DNA of 24,329 nt from Frondihabitans sp. (GCA_025464735.1 JAODMX010000164.1:1-24329), one strand, 5' to 3'; positions 17,339 to 24,329 are shown, numbered from the stretch's first letter. Notes: generated by a model from the letters alone, not told the origin. Translations and numbers: made by a program.

Positions 17339-18391
17339 TCAGTACCGCAGGCTGCTGCGGTACGAAGTGAGCGCGCCCCGAAGCGCCTCGAACGTCTCTT
17401 CGCTCGTCGAGACATGTGCACTCAGTCGCACGGCTCCGTCACGCAGAGTGGCGGTGACACCGTGGTTGATCAAGGACGCAGCCAGTGTCGTCAGCTCGGT
17501 GGCCTCGGGCTCAAGGACGACGATGCCGGCACGCTCGTCTTCGTCGCGCGGCGAGACGACCGGAAGGGCGAACTCGTCCGCAATCTCGATCAGGCGAGAG
17601 ACCTTCGAGGCGATCAGCGCTTCAATGGCGGCGACGCCGACCTCGGCAACGCCCTCGAGAGCTGTCGAGAGACGAGCCTGGGCGATCGGATCCGGACGCG
17701 AGACCTGGAAGGCTGCCGCGCCCTGAAGAGGTGGCGGAACCTCCTCGTAGGACGAGCCGAGAGCCACGATCGTTCCGCTCGTCCCGCTGAAGAGCGGCAT
17801 GAGATCGGTCGCCGCGCGTTCGCTCAAGGCAAGGAATCCGGTGCCCCAGCCGGCGCGCAGCCACTTCTGGCCACCCGACACGACGATGTCTGCCACCCCG
17901 TAGGGAGCGTCGACGACCCCGAAGCCCTGGATGGCGTCAACGATCAGGATGCGGTCGCCGATGACCTCCCTGATGCCTTCGAGATCGGCTCGGTACCCGG
18001 TGCGGTAGTCGACGAGACTCACGGCGACCGCTGTCGTCGCCGGCGTCAGGTTGTCGCGAACGACCTCCGGGGTGACGACACCCTGCGGCGGCTGCATCGT
18101 GATCGGATCGAGACGGTGCAGCCCCTGGGCGGCTCGCTGGGCCGCGACGGGAATGCTCGGATACTCAAGGGCGGAATAGAGCACCTGGCCACTGAGACCG
18201 AACATGGCGTGCATCAAACCGTTCGACGTGTTCGGCTGGAACACAACGCGATCGGTCGGGAAGCCTGCGACGCGACGGACGGCCTCGCGGACTCTGATCT
18301 CCTGCTCGTCGAAGACGCTGGCCGCGCCGTAGCGAGCCCTGGCCTGGATCTCCCCGAGAGCTGTCTGCTCGTCGATGACGGCTCGGCTCAT
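17339..18391 (-). CDS. Aminotransferase class V-fold PLP enzyme, main body (gene interrupted near N-terminus)
   Basis: This is a PLP-dependent enzyme of the class V (NifS/SerC-like) fold; substrate unknown. The open part has 350 residues. The PLP lysine is K176 in SGGQKWLRAGWG, and the cofactor aspartate and Gln are in VDAIQGFG (D152, Q155). The frame upstream encodes a normal-looking start from GTG 18466 with a good ribosome site, but a TAA at 18412-18410 breaks it. The methionine at 18391 lies 6 codons after that stop and has no ribosome site of its own. Expression of this part would need re-initiation or stop readthrough, or the stop may be a sequencing error. It lies 46 bases behind uppS on the same strand. 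Confidence 0.8.
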   Translation of the reverse strand: MSRAVIDEQTALGEIQARARYGAASVFDEQEIRVREAVRRVAGFPTDRVVFQPNTSNGLMHAMFGLSGQVLYSALEYPSIPVAAQRAAQGLHRLDPITMQPPQGVVTPEVVRDNLTPATTAVAVSLVDYRTGYRADLEGIREVIGDRILIVDAIQGFGVVDAPYGVADIVVSGGQKWLRAGWGTGFLALSERAATDLMPLFSGTSGTIVALGSSYEEVPPPLQGAAAFQVSRPDPIAQARLSTALEGVAEVGVAAIEALIASKVSRLIEIADEFALPVVSPRDEDERAGIVVLEPEATELTTLAASLINHGVTATLRDGAVRLSAHVSTSEETFEALRGALTSYRSSLRY

Positions 18392-18466
18392 GGGGCCGAA
18401 GGAGGCGAATTAGAGGTAGCCGGGATCGTCTGCGAATCCCTCGCTGTACTCGTCGATGGTGGTCAC
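18392..18466 (-). pseudogene. N-terminal coding segment of the aminotransferase cut off by an in-frame TAA
   Basis: GTG 18466 is preceded by AGGGAG with 6 bases spacing. It opens 18 codons reading MTTIDEYSEGFADDPGYL, then TAA (18412-18410), then FASFGP running in frame into MSRAVIDEQ. In class V enzymes a YL(D/N)-type segment at this point is the usual beginning of the fold. The ribosome site, the in-frame continuity and the sensible protein sequence on both sides of the stop show it was one reading frame. A TGA lies directly upstream of the GTG, so no longer form exists. Confidence 0.75.
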
Positions 18467-18512
18467 TCAGGGCTCCCTGCTCGCTGATGGAACTGCGGCC
18501 TTGGAGACCGAC

Positions 18513-19325
18513 CTAACTACCGTAGCGGCGATGTCGGTTCGCGAAATCACGCACGGCGCGAAGGAAGTCGACCTCGCGCAGGTCGGGGTAGAACGCCTCC
18601 ACGAAGTAGAACTCCGAATGGGCGCTCTGCCAGAGCATGAAGTCACTCAGGCGTTGCTCGCCGGAGGTGCGGATGACGAGATCAGGATCCGGCTGGCCGC
18701 CCGTGTAGAGGTGGTCGGCGATCATCTCCGGGGTGAGCACCTCCGCGAGGTCGTCGATCGTGCCTCCTCCGGCACCGTGGGCCCTGACAATACTGCGGAG
18801 CGCATCGACGATCTCGCGCCGCCCACCGTAGCCGACGGCCAGGTTGACGTGGAGACCGGTGTGATCGGCCGTGCGCTTCTCGGCCGAGACCAGCGAGTCG
18901 ACCAGGGGCTGCGGCAGGCCGTCGATCGAGCCGACATGCTGAACTCGCCAGTCGCGGAATCGGGAGAGGTCGTCGGCGAGTTCGGCGATGATCTCGACGA
19001 GGGCGTCGAGTTCGGCGTTCTGCCGATTGGTCAGGTTGTCGGACGAGAGCAGGTAGAGGGTGACGACCTTGATGTCGAGGTCGTCGCACCAGACCAGGAA
19101 CTCCCGGATCTTGGCGGCTCCGGCCCGATGCCCGTGTGCGGCCGTCTCGAGCATGCGCTGTTTCGCCCAACGCCGGTTGCCGTCAACGATCATCGCGACA
19201 TGCCGCGGCAACTCGAGCCCGGCCAGGCCCCGGCGAAGGCGATTCTGATAGAGGCCGTAGAGGAATCCCCGGCCCGCCGGGGTGGTGCCCGGGTCGACAG
19301 CTGGAGTGCGTCGCCGGTTCGTCAC
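18513..19325 (-). CDS. uppS: Isoprenyl (undecaprenyl-type, cis) diphosphate synthase
   Basis: This cis-prenyltransferase adds isopentenyl units to make the polyprenyl diphosphate carrier of cell-wall glycans. From GTG 19325 it has 270 residues. The catalytic aspartate is D48 in MIVDGNRRWA, followed by TLYLLSSDNL and the RTSGEQRLSDFMLWQ block near the C-terminus. The EFYFVE segment is also standard. An alternative GTG at 19343 would add six residues, but its only purine-rich stretch abuts the codon. GTG 19325 has TACCGT 6 bases upstream and fits a leaderless mRNA, so I prefer it. Whether the product is short or long chain cannot be read from sequence. It diverges from the hemolysin III gene. 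Confidence 0.93.
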   Translation of the reverse strand: MTNRRRTPAVDPGTTPAGRGFLYGLYQNRLRRGLAGLELPRHVAMIVDGNRRWAKQRMLETAAHGHRAGAAKIREFLVWCDDLDIKVVTLYLLSSDNLTNRQNAELDALVEIIAELADDLSRFRDWRVQHVGSIDGLPQPLVDSLVSAEKRTADHTGLHVNLAVGYGGRREIVDALRSIVRAHGAGGGTIDDLAEVLTPEMIADHLYTGGQPDPDLVIRTSGEQRLSDFMLWQSAHSEFYFVEAFYPDLREVDFLRAVRDFANRHRRYGS

Positions 19326-19331
19326 GAAGCT

Positions 19332-19337
19332 ACGGTA
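19332..19337 (-). promoter_or_regulatory. Leaderless -10 box of uppS (TACCGT)
   Basis: TACCGT on the minus strand is separated by 6 bases from GTG 19325 and fits TANNNT. It supports the shorter start for uppS. The assignment rests on spacing and on the same pattern at other genes in the window. Confidence 0.4.
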
Positions 19338-19384
19338 TCCCACTCCTGTTGTGCATCCACCCGCGGGTCACAGCAGGCAGCCTC

Positions 19385-19390
19385 TAAGCT
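19385..19390 (+). promoter_or_regulatory. Leaderless -10 box of the hemolysin III gene (TAAGCT)
   Basis: TAAGCT is followed by 6 bases and ATG 19397, with no Shine-Dalgarno between. It fits TANNNT at leaderless spacing. It lies about 50 bases from the divergent uppS -10 box, so the two promoters share one short region. Confidence 0.45.
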
Positions 19391-19396
19391 CGCCGG

Positions 19397-20035
19397 ATGA
19401 CGGCACCCCTCGAGATCAAGCCCACCTGGCGCGGCTGGATCCATGCCGGTACCTTCCCGCTCGCTCTGGTGCTCGGGATCCTGCTGGTCACCCTGGCCGA
19501 CGGGGCGCCGGCCAAGATCAGCACGGCGGTATTCGCCATCACGTCGCTGCTGCTATTCGGCATCTCGGCGACGTACCACCGCTTCGCCTGGAGCCCCCGG
19601 ACGAAACTGCTGCTCAAGCGGCTGGACCACTCCAACATCTTCCTTCTCATCGCGGGGACCTACACGCCGATCGCCGTGCTCGCGCTGCCGCAGCACAAGG
19701 CGACCACGCTGCTCGTGCTGATCTGGACCGGGGCGGTGCTCGGGATCCTGTTCAGGATCTTCTGGACCGGGGCCCCTCGCTGGCTCTACGTGCCGCTCTA
19801 CGTGCTGCTCGGAGTTGGGGCGCTGCTCTACGTGGGCGACCTCTTCCAGGCCAACCCTGCCACCATGATCCTGGTGCTCACAGGAGGTCTGCTCTACATC
19901 GTCGGCGCCGTCGTGTACGGGCTCAAGCGGCCGAACCCCGTGCCGGGAGTGTTCGGGTTCCACGAGATCTTCCATGCCCTCACAGTGCTGGCATTCGCCT
20001 GCCACTGGACGGCGGTGCTTCTCGTCGCGAGATAA
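19397..20035 (+). CDS. Hemolysin III family (PAQR) membrane protein
   Basis: This 212-residue, seven-helix membrane protein belongs to the PAQR/hemolysin III family. Animal members include adiponectin receptors, and bacterial members are poorly understood. The family's metal-site residues are present: S57 and H61 in SATYHRF, D77 and H78 in RLDHSNIFLLIAG, and H189 and H193 in FHEIFHALT. The presumed zinc-hydrolase site is therefore intact. Seven hydrophobic segments can be placed, with GTYTP after the third. The start is ATG 19397, probably leaderless. The name hemolysin does not imply toxicity. A homologue is also near the prenyl synthase gene in M. tuberculosis (Rv1085c). Confidence 0.93.
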   Translation: MTAPLEIKPTWRGWIHAGTFPLALVLGILLVTLADGAPAKISTAVFAITSLLLFGISATYHRFAWSPRTKLLLKRLDHSNIFLLIAGTYTPIAVLALPQHKATTLLVLIWTGAVLGILFRIFWTGAPRWLYVPLYVLLGVGALLYVGDLFQANPATMILVLTGGLLYIVGAVVYGLKRPNPVPGVFGFHEIFHALTVLAFACHWTAVLLVAR

Positions 20036-20038
20036 GGC

Positions 20039-20350
20039 CTAGCGGTCGCCGTCGAGGTGGCCGCGGATCTCGTCGTCGAGGCCGGCAGCCTCGCGCGCGG
20101 CCTCCTGGCGCTCGAGTTCGATCTGCTCGCGGATCTCGCCCCGGTAGCGCGTGCGCCGGATCCGGCGGGTCATGTCGATGATCAGGAAGAGCGTCGCCAC
20201 GCCGACGAAGAAGATCGCCAGGAAGCCGATCCACCCGGGAGTGACCAGGGAATCGGCCGGCTCCTTCACGGGCGCGTTGGGTGTCGACGTCTCGGCAAAG
20301 TAAGTGATGAGGTGGCTGGAAGCGATGGTTGATGCGGTCAGAAGACTCAT
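20039..20350 (-). CDS. Small single-pass membrane protein coupled to mca
   Basis: This 103-residue protein has an N-terminal stretch of about 42 residues, then one transmembrane helix at about 43-62 (IGFLAIFFVGVATLFLIIDM). An Arg-rich juxtamembrane segment (TRRIRRTRYRGEIREQ) and an acidic, charged helical tail ending GHLDGDR follow. ATG 20350 overlaps the mca stop (ATGA), so it is translated with mca; the frame is open further upstream only inside mca. A small hypothetical gene (Rv1083) also follows mca in M. tuberculosis, but I cannot show homology. Function is unknown. Confidence 0.85.
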   Translation of the reverse strand: MSLLTASTIASSHLITYFAETSTPNAPVKEPADSLVTPGWIGFLAIFFVGVATLFLIIDMTRRIRRTRYRGEIREQIELERQEAAREAAGLDDEIRGHLDGDR

Positions 20351-21219
20351 GCCGTGCGGCTTTCGGGGATCCCCGCGAATAGATCGGTTTCGGGAAGCGT
20401 CGACTCCACCGACGACGAGACCAACTGGAAGTCTTCCGTCGGCCACGCACGCGTCTGGAGGTCGTTCGGCCAGAAGAAGAAGAAACTGTCGGGCGCGATC
20501 TGGCTGGCATGCGATCGGAGCGCCTCGTCGCGCTCATCGAAGGAGTCGGAGACGTTGACCCGGGTGGTGGAGAGATCGGGCCGGTCGCCCCAGCGTTCCA
20601 TCATCTCCGTCATCTTCTCGATGATCGGTGAGTCGGGCACCTCGAGCGTGAGCTGCTTCTGGATCGCCCGCATGCGAGCAGAGTTCATGATGCGGTCGTA
20701 GTAGACCTTCGAGATCTGCCACGGCTCGCCGGCGTCCGGATATCGATCAGGATCGGCAGCCGCCTCGAACGCGTACATCGAGATCTCGTGGCTACGAATG
20801 TGATCCGGATGCGGGTAGCCGCCGTTCTCGTCGTACGTGACGAGAACCTGAGGCTTGAACCGCCGGATGATCCGCACGAGAGGCTCCGCGGAGATTTCGA
20901 GCGGAATCGTCGCGAACGAGTTGACCGCGACCGACTCGCCCTCCTCGGGCAGACCCGAGTCGTGATAACCGAGCCAGATGTGGTCGATACCCATCGCCTT
21001 CTGCGCGGCGGCCATCTCGTCGAAACGCAACCCGGCCATGTCTCGCTCGGCACGCGCCTTCGCGGCGAGATTGTCGTTCAGGATCGACCCCTGCTCGCCG
21101 CCCGTCGCACTGACCACCAGAACTTCGACACCGAGCTTGCGGTAATGGGCGTAGGTGGCCGACCCCTTGCTCGACTCGTCGTCAGGATGAGCGTGGACCG
21201 CCAGGAGACGCAGGGTCAC
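20347..21219 (-). CDS. mca: Mycothiol S-conjugate amidase
   Basis: Mca cleaves mycothiol conjugates of toxic electrophiles, releasing a mercapturic acid for export and the GlcN-inositol part for mycothiol recycling. The 290-residue protein has the LmbE/PIG-L zinc site H11-P-D-D14-E15 (AHPDDES) and the second part YPHPDH with H137 and H140. The spacing AVHAHPDDESSKGSATYAHY and the 290-residue size suit Mca. I prefer Mca over the related deacetylase MshB for that reason and because the neighbours match the Rv1082 region. GTG 21219 has TGAGGAA 7 bases upstream. The myo-inositol needed for mycothiol links it loosely to the iol operon, which breaks inositol down. Confidence 0.93.
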   Translation of the reverse strand: MTLRLLAVHAHPDDESSKGSATYAHYRKLGVEVLVVSATGGEQGSILNDNLAAKARAERDMAGLRFDEMAAAQKAMGIDHIWLGYHDSGLPEEGESVAVNSFATIPLEISAEPLVRIIRRFKPQVLVTYDENGGYPHPDHIRSHEISMYAFEAAADPDRYPDAGEPWQISKVYYDRIMNSARMRAIQKQLTLEVPDSPIIEKMTEMMERWGDRPDLSTTRVNVSDSFDERDEALRSHASQIAPDSFFFFWPNDLQTRAWPTEDFQLVSSSVESTLPETDLFAGIPESRTA

Positions 21220-21294
21220 TGTCTTGTTCCTCAGGTTTCTGTCACGGTCAGCGTTGCTAACCTGTACCCAAGGATAATCGGACGGAGATCGTCA

Positions 21295-21771
21295 GTGGCG
21301 CCCACGCCCTCACGCACAACCGGCCCCAGCCTCTCGGGCGACGGACCAGGATCACGGCCAGCGACCCCCAGAGGCGGCGATACCGCTCTCGACATCCGCT
21401 ACGGGCGAACACGGTCGTACCGCATTCGCCGGCGCACGATCGCGATCGCTGCCGGCGCAATCATCGTGGTCGTCTTCATCGCCTGGGTCGTCTGGGCCGG
21501 GCTGGACGGCACGAGCGCGACCGTCGACACCGAGGACGCCGGCTATGTGATCAAGAGCGACCACCTCGCCACGGTCACGTCCGAAGTCAGTGTCGACCCC
21601 GGAACAAAGGTCGACTGCGCGGTCGAAGTTCTCAATGAAGGATTCGACATCGTCGGCTGGAAGGTGATTCATCTCGCCCCCTCCACGCTGTCGTCCAACA
21701 CCTACACGACCACCCTCAACACGATGAACCGGGGCGTAACGGGCTTGATCGACAAGTGCTGGCTGCCGTAA
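21295..21771 (+). CDS. DUF4307 domain-containing membrane protein
   Basis: This 158-residue protein of unknown function has a disordered Pro/Ser/Thr-rich head and a basic YGRTRSYRIRRR segment. A transmembrane helix at about 48-69 (IAIAAGAIIVVVFIAWVVW) and an external domain of about 88 residues follow. The external part contains two cysteines (VDCAVEV and the near-terminal DKCWLP) that could form a disulfide. The pattern fits DUF4307, the family of M. tuberculosis Rv1081c, also next to greA and mca. GTG 21295 has GGAG 7 bases upstream. The frame is open much further upstream, but that part is antisense to mca. A strong terminator follows 19 bases after the stop. Confidence 0.88.
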   Translation: MAPTPSRTTGPSLSGDGPGSRPATPRGGDTALDIRYGRTRSYRIRRRTIAIAAGAIIVVVFIAWVVWAGLDGTSATVDTEDAGYVIKSDHLATVTSEVSVDPGTKVDCAVEVLNEGFDIVGWKVIHLAPSTLSSNTYTTTLNTMNRGVTGLIDKCWLP

Positions 21772-21790
21772 ACTCGCCTGATTCACCATC

Positions 21791-21821
21791 GAGACCGGCC
21801 CCACGGCCGGTCTCATTTTTT
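21791..21821 (+). terminator. Strong Rho-independent terminator
   Basis: GAGACCGGCC (21791-21800) pairs perfectly with GGCCGGTCTC (21805-21814) over the loop CCAC, and is followed by ATTTTTT (21815-21821). It ends the DUF4307 transcript and separates it from greA. It is the clearest intrinsic terminator in the window. Confidence 0.93.
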
Positions 21822-21829
21822 CGGCGTGA

Positions 21830-21842
21830 CACCCCTGGGGTG
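21830..21842. promoter_or_regulatory. Palindrome CACCCC-T-GGGGTG upstream of greA
   Basis: Six-base perfect arms around a single central base lie between the terminator and greA, 42 bases before the greA ATG. It could be an operator or part of the greA leader. No clear -10 box is seen in this short gap, so the role is unknown. Confidence 0.3.
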
Positions 21843-21884
21843 GGTCGTTCCTTCGGGGCCGTCCGCCGACGAGTAGGAGAAGCG

Positions 21885-22376
21885 ATGACAAACACCGAAT
21901 CGACCACCTGGCTGTCCCACGAGGCGCACGACCGTCTGGTCCACGAGCTCGAGACCCTCGAGACGTCCGGCCGCGACGAGATCGTGGCGCGCATCGCGGC
22001 CGCCCGCGACGAGGGTGACCTCAAGGAGAACGGCGGCTACCACGCTGCACGCGACGAGCAGGGCAAGATCGAGGCCCGGATCCGCACCCTCAAGAACCTC
22101 CTGAAGCACGCGACGGTCTCCGAGTCGACCGCCGACAGCGGCATCGTCAGCCCGGGAACAGTCGTCACAGCGACGATCGCGGGCGACGAATCGACCTTCC
22201 TGCTCGGCAACCGCGAGATCATCGCGCCCGGCAGCGACCTGTCCGTCTACAGCGAGACCAGCCCTCTCGGCGAGGCGATCAACGGCAAGGCAGCAGGAAC
22301 GTCCACAAGTTACGTGGCGCCCAACGGCAAGGAAATCCAGGTGTCGATTCTCACTGTGGAGCCGTACCAGCCGTAG
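21885..22376 (+). CDS. greA: Transcription elongation factor GreA
   Basis: GreA enters the RNA polymerase secondary channel and stimulates transcript cleavage to rescue backtracked complexes. The 163-residue protein has the N-terminal coiled coil with the acidic tip in RDEGDLKENGGYHAARDEQG (about 41-60). It ends in the FKBP-like domain (SPLGEAINGKAAGTSTSYVAPNG). ATG 21885 has AGGAGA 5 bases upstream. The frame is open upstream to 21756, but that segment crosses the terminator and is not coding. It is expressed on its own after the terminator and faces ilvA. Confidence 0.95.
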   Translation: MTNTESTTWLSHEAHDRLVHELETLETSGRDEIVARIAAARDEGDLKENGGYHAARDEQGKIEARIRTLKNLLKHATVSESTADSGIVSPGTVVTATIAGDESTFLLGNREIIAPGSDLSVYSETSPLGEAINGKAAGTSTSYVAPNGKEIQVSILTVEPYQP

Positions 22377-22385
22377 CGCCCCCGC

Positions 22386-22488
22386 CGTCACGCCGTAGGT
22401 GCGTGAGATGCAAGGCGGAGGAGGAGAGCGATAGCAGCGCTATCGCCGACGACGACAACGCCGCAGATTGCGTGCCTACGCCGTGACG
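22386..22488. repeat. 103-bp imperfect inverted repeat overlapping the end of ilvA
   Basis: Two 50-base arms (22386-22435 and 22439-22488) flank a 3-base centre AGC without offset. The outer 14 bases match at all but one position (CGTCACG.CGTAGG), several next pairs are G-U type, and the innermost eight bases are perfect (GCGATAGC/GCTATCGC). The right arm includes the last four codons and the stop of ilvA. The element lies between convergent greA and ilvA. It could be a bidirectional terminator or a REP/MITE-like dispersed element; copy number is unknown from this window. Confidence 0.75.
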
Positions 22489-23717
22489 ATCACCGGGGTG
22501 AAGCCTGCCGAGCGGAGGTGCTCCAGCACCTGCTCGGCGTGCTCCGGTCCGCGGGTCTCGACGCTCAACTCGAGCTCGACCTCGCTGATCTGGAGCCCGT
22601 GGCCGTGGCGTGTGTGCAGCACCTCGACGACGTTCGCGTTAGCCTCGGAGATGATCTCGGAGACCCGCGAGAGCTGCCCGGGGCGATCCGGGAGCATCAC
22701 CCGGAAGTGCAGGTACCGGTCGGAGGCTTCGAGACCTCTGCTGATCACTCGCTCCATCATGAGCGGGTCGATGTTGCCGCCCGAGAGCACGATCACGGTC
22801 GTCCCGAGGGCCCGGACCTGTTCGGTGAGGACGGCGGCCACGCCGACGGCGCCCGCTGGCTCGACGACCTGCTTCGCGCGCTCGAGGAGAACCAGGATGG
22901 CGCGCGCGGTGTCGTCGTCCGAGACCGTGACGACCTCGTCGACGACGTCGCGAACGATGGCGAAGTTGAGCACTCCCGGCTTTGAGACGGCGATGCCGTC
23001 GGCGATGGTCGGAGTGGGGACGATGCTCGTGAGGGCGCCGAGTTTCATCGAGACGGCGTAAGGCGCCGAATTCGCGGCTTGAACGCCGATCACGCGAATC
23101 GTCCGGCCCACCTGGGCTCTGACCTGCGTGATCGCGCTGGCGACACCCGCGATGAGGCCGCCGCCGCCGATGGCGACGACGATGGTCTCGACGTCCGGGA
23201 CCTGGTCGAGGATCTCGAGCCCGAGCGTTCCTTGCCCGGCGATCACGTCGGGATGATCGAACGGCGGGATGAAGACCGCGCCGGTCGACTCCGAGAACTC
23301 CGACGCGGCACGGAGAGCGTCTTCGACGGAGTGACCGCTGAGGACGACGTCGGCGCCGTAGTCGCGCGTCGCCTGCAATTTGGGCAGGGCCACCCCGACG
23401 GGCATGAAGATCGTGGCCTTGATACCCAATTCGCGGGCAGCAAGAGCGACTCCCTGAGCGTGGTTTCCGGCCGACGCAGCCACGACGCCCCGTGCCTTCT
23501 CATCGGCGTCGAGCCGCGAGATGCGGTTGTAGGCGCCCCGAATCTTGTACGAACCGGTCCGCTGAAGGTTCTCGCACTTGAGGAAGACGGGTACCCCGAG
23601 CACTTTCGAGAGGAAAGCTGAGCTTTCCATCGGTGTGACGTGCGCCACCTTCGAGACGCGCTCACGCGCCTCCTGGAATTCGGCGAGGGTAGGTCCCGCC
23701 AGGGTGAGGTCAGACAT
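22476..23717 (-). CDS. ilvA: Threonine ammonia-lyase with C-terminal ACT domain
   Basis: This PLP enzyme deaminates threonine to 2-oxobutanoate, the first step towards isoleucine. The 413-residue protein has the PLP lysine K58 in GSYKIRGAY, the phosphate/substrate loop SAGNHAQG at 82-89 and the glycine loop IGGGGLIAG. A single ACT-like domain at about 334-410 begins LHFRVMLPDRPGQLSRV. This short single-ACT form is common in actinobacteria and differs from the roughly 510-residue E. coli IlvA with two ACT-like parts. A catabolic role cannot be excluded. ATG 23717 overlaps the upstream transporter gene by 8 bases (ATGTCTGA). Its last codons lie within a large inverted repeat. Confidence 0.93.
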   Translation of the reverse strand: MSDLTLAGPTLAEFQEARERVSKVAHVTPMESSAFLSKVLGVPVFLKCENLQRTGSYKIRGAYNRISRLDADEKARGVVAASAGNHAQGVALAARELGIKATIFMPVGVALPKLQATRDYGADVVLSGHSVEDALRAASEFSESTGAVFIPPFDHPDVIAGQGTLGLEILDQVPDVETIVVAIGGGGLIAGVASAITQVRAQVGRTIRVIGVQAANSAPYAVSMKLGALTSIVPTPTIADGIAVSKPGVLNFAIVRDVVDEVVTVSDDDTARAILVLLERAKQVVEPAGAVGVAAVLTEQVRALGTTVIVLSGGNIDPLMMERVISRGLEASDRYLHFRVMLPDRPGQLSRVSEIISEANANVVEVLHTRHGHGLQISEVELELSVETRGPEHAEQVLEHLRSAGFTPVIVTA

Positions 23718-24329
23718 CGGGGGTCTCGCCTTTCTGTACCACGGGCGGTCGCGGCAACGCGTCGATTTCGCCCGGACTAGGATCCTGCTGCCAGCTCCCC
23801 GAGGCGATGAACGTCACGATCGCGTTGGCGGTCGCCACGAGGGGAACTGCAAAGAGCGCACCGGCGATGCCCGCCAGCACGGAACCGCCCGCCACGGCGA
23901 AGACGATCGCGAGCGCATGAACGCGGACCGCATTGCCCATGACCAGCGGCTGCAGCACCTGGCTCTCGAGCAGATGGATGAGAAGCACCCCCGCAAGCAT
24001 GATGAGGGCTACGACGGGGCCGTTGTAGACGAGCGCCACGAACACCGCAATGGCTCCCGTCACGACCGCGCCGACGACCGGGACGAACGAGCCCAGGAAG
24101 ACGACCACTGCGATCGGAATGGCGAGCGGGATCCGAAGGATCGCGGCGATCACTCCGATGCCGACGGCATCGACGAAGGCCACGAAGATCTGCACCTTGA
24201 CGAAGCTGGTGAGGGTCGCCCAACCCGCGAGGCCGGCGCCGTCGATCGCCCGTCGCGCTCCGTGAGGGAAGAGTCGGACCGTCCAGCGCCAGACGCTGCG
24301 ACCGTCGATGAGCAGGATAATCGTGCCGA
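23710..24329 (-). CDS. AI-2E family transporter (C-terminal part; N-terminus outside window)
   Basis: The reading frame enters from the window end and runs 206 codons to a TGA at 23712-23710. It shows the C-terminal core of the AI-2E/YdgG permease family (PF01594 type): FVDAVGIGVIAAIL, a proline-containing FLGSFVPVVGAVV loop and HLLESQVLQPLVMG. The helix AGIAGALFAVPLVATANAI and a cytoplasmic tail follow. About four membrane segments are present. Full proteins are usually 350-400 residues, so roughly half is missing. Substrates vary in this family and the name does not prove autoinducer transport. The stop overlaps the ilvA start by 8 bases, so the two genes are co-transcribed. Confidence 0.9.
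   Translation of the reverse strand, partial: GTIILLIDGRSVWRWTVRLFPHGARRAIDGAGLAGWATLTSFVKVQIFVAFVDAVGIGVIAAILRIPLAIPIAVVVFLGSFVPVVGAVVTGAIAVFVALVYNGPVVALIMLAGVLLIHLLESQVLQPLVMGNAVRVHALAIVFAVAGGSVLAGIAGALFAVPLVATANAIVTFIASGSWQQDPSPGEIDALPRPPVVQKGETPDV

Noticed and set aside
19326..19343. uppS start at GTG 19343
   Set aside because: Its only purine-rich stretch touches the start codon. GTG 19325 fits the leaderless -10 spacing seen elsewhere in the window. Not fully excluded.

Overview
The window is high-GC actinobacterial chromosome, most likely from a Microbacteriaceae member. The reasons are a mycothiol S-conjugate amidase (mycothiol is an actinobacterial thiol), DUF4245, DUF4307 and DUF6264 proteins, frequent GTG starts, many 4-base ATGA gene overlaps, and several genes that look leaderless. 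I assign the genus no further than this. All family names come from reading the proteins by eye, with no database search.

Layout: (a) 1-5255, minus strand: a tightly packed myo-inositol catabolic operon in the order iolC, Cgl0158-type barrel protein, iolA/mmsA, iolB, iolD. iolD is cut by the window start. A promoter with an overlapping TGTC-GACA palindrome lies at about 5325-5356. (b) 5404-8783: rmuC, then glpX facing it, then fba divergent from glpX; glpX and fba encode consecutive gluconeogenic steps. (c) 8865-10588, minus: ispH with a translationally coupled DUF6264 membrane protein. (d) 10661-14971, plus: xseA, xseB, a DUF4245 protein, a beta-carbonic anhydrase and class II fumarase fumC. 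(e) 15027-19325, minus: a short A24 prepilin peptidase, a PIN-PhoH protein with a hairpin-rich leader, an aminotransferase class V gene broken by an in-frame stop near its N-terminus, and an isoprenyl (undecaprenyl-type) diphosphate synthase. (f) 19397-22376: a hemolysin III-like PAQR membrane protein (+), mca with a coupled small membrane protein (-), a DUF4307 protein (+), a strong intrinsic terminator and greA (+). (g) 22386-24329: a 103-bp imperfect inverted repeat at the end of ilvA, then ilvA and a partial AI-2E family transporter (-).

Regions b-f carry largely the gene set of the Mycobacterium tuberculosis Rv1080c-Rv1110 neighbourhood (greA, DUF4307, mca, small membrane protein, hemolysin III, Z-prenyl synthase, phoH2, fum, glpX, DUF4245, xseB, xseA, ispH). 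This part is therefore conserved housekeeping chromosome, with the iol operon abutting it as a probable accessory catabolic module.

I found no phage, insertion sequence, CRISPR array, defence island, tRNA or rRNA, and no clear new multi-gene system. No gene-free stretch exceeds 300 bases; the longest, 17088-17338 (251 bases), is described as the phoH leader. The items most worth a second look are the nonsense codon in the aminotransferase, the structured phoH leader, the long inverted repeat after greA, the recurrent TANNNT-N6/7-start leaderless promoters, and the iol promoter/operator.
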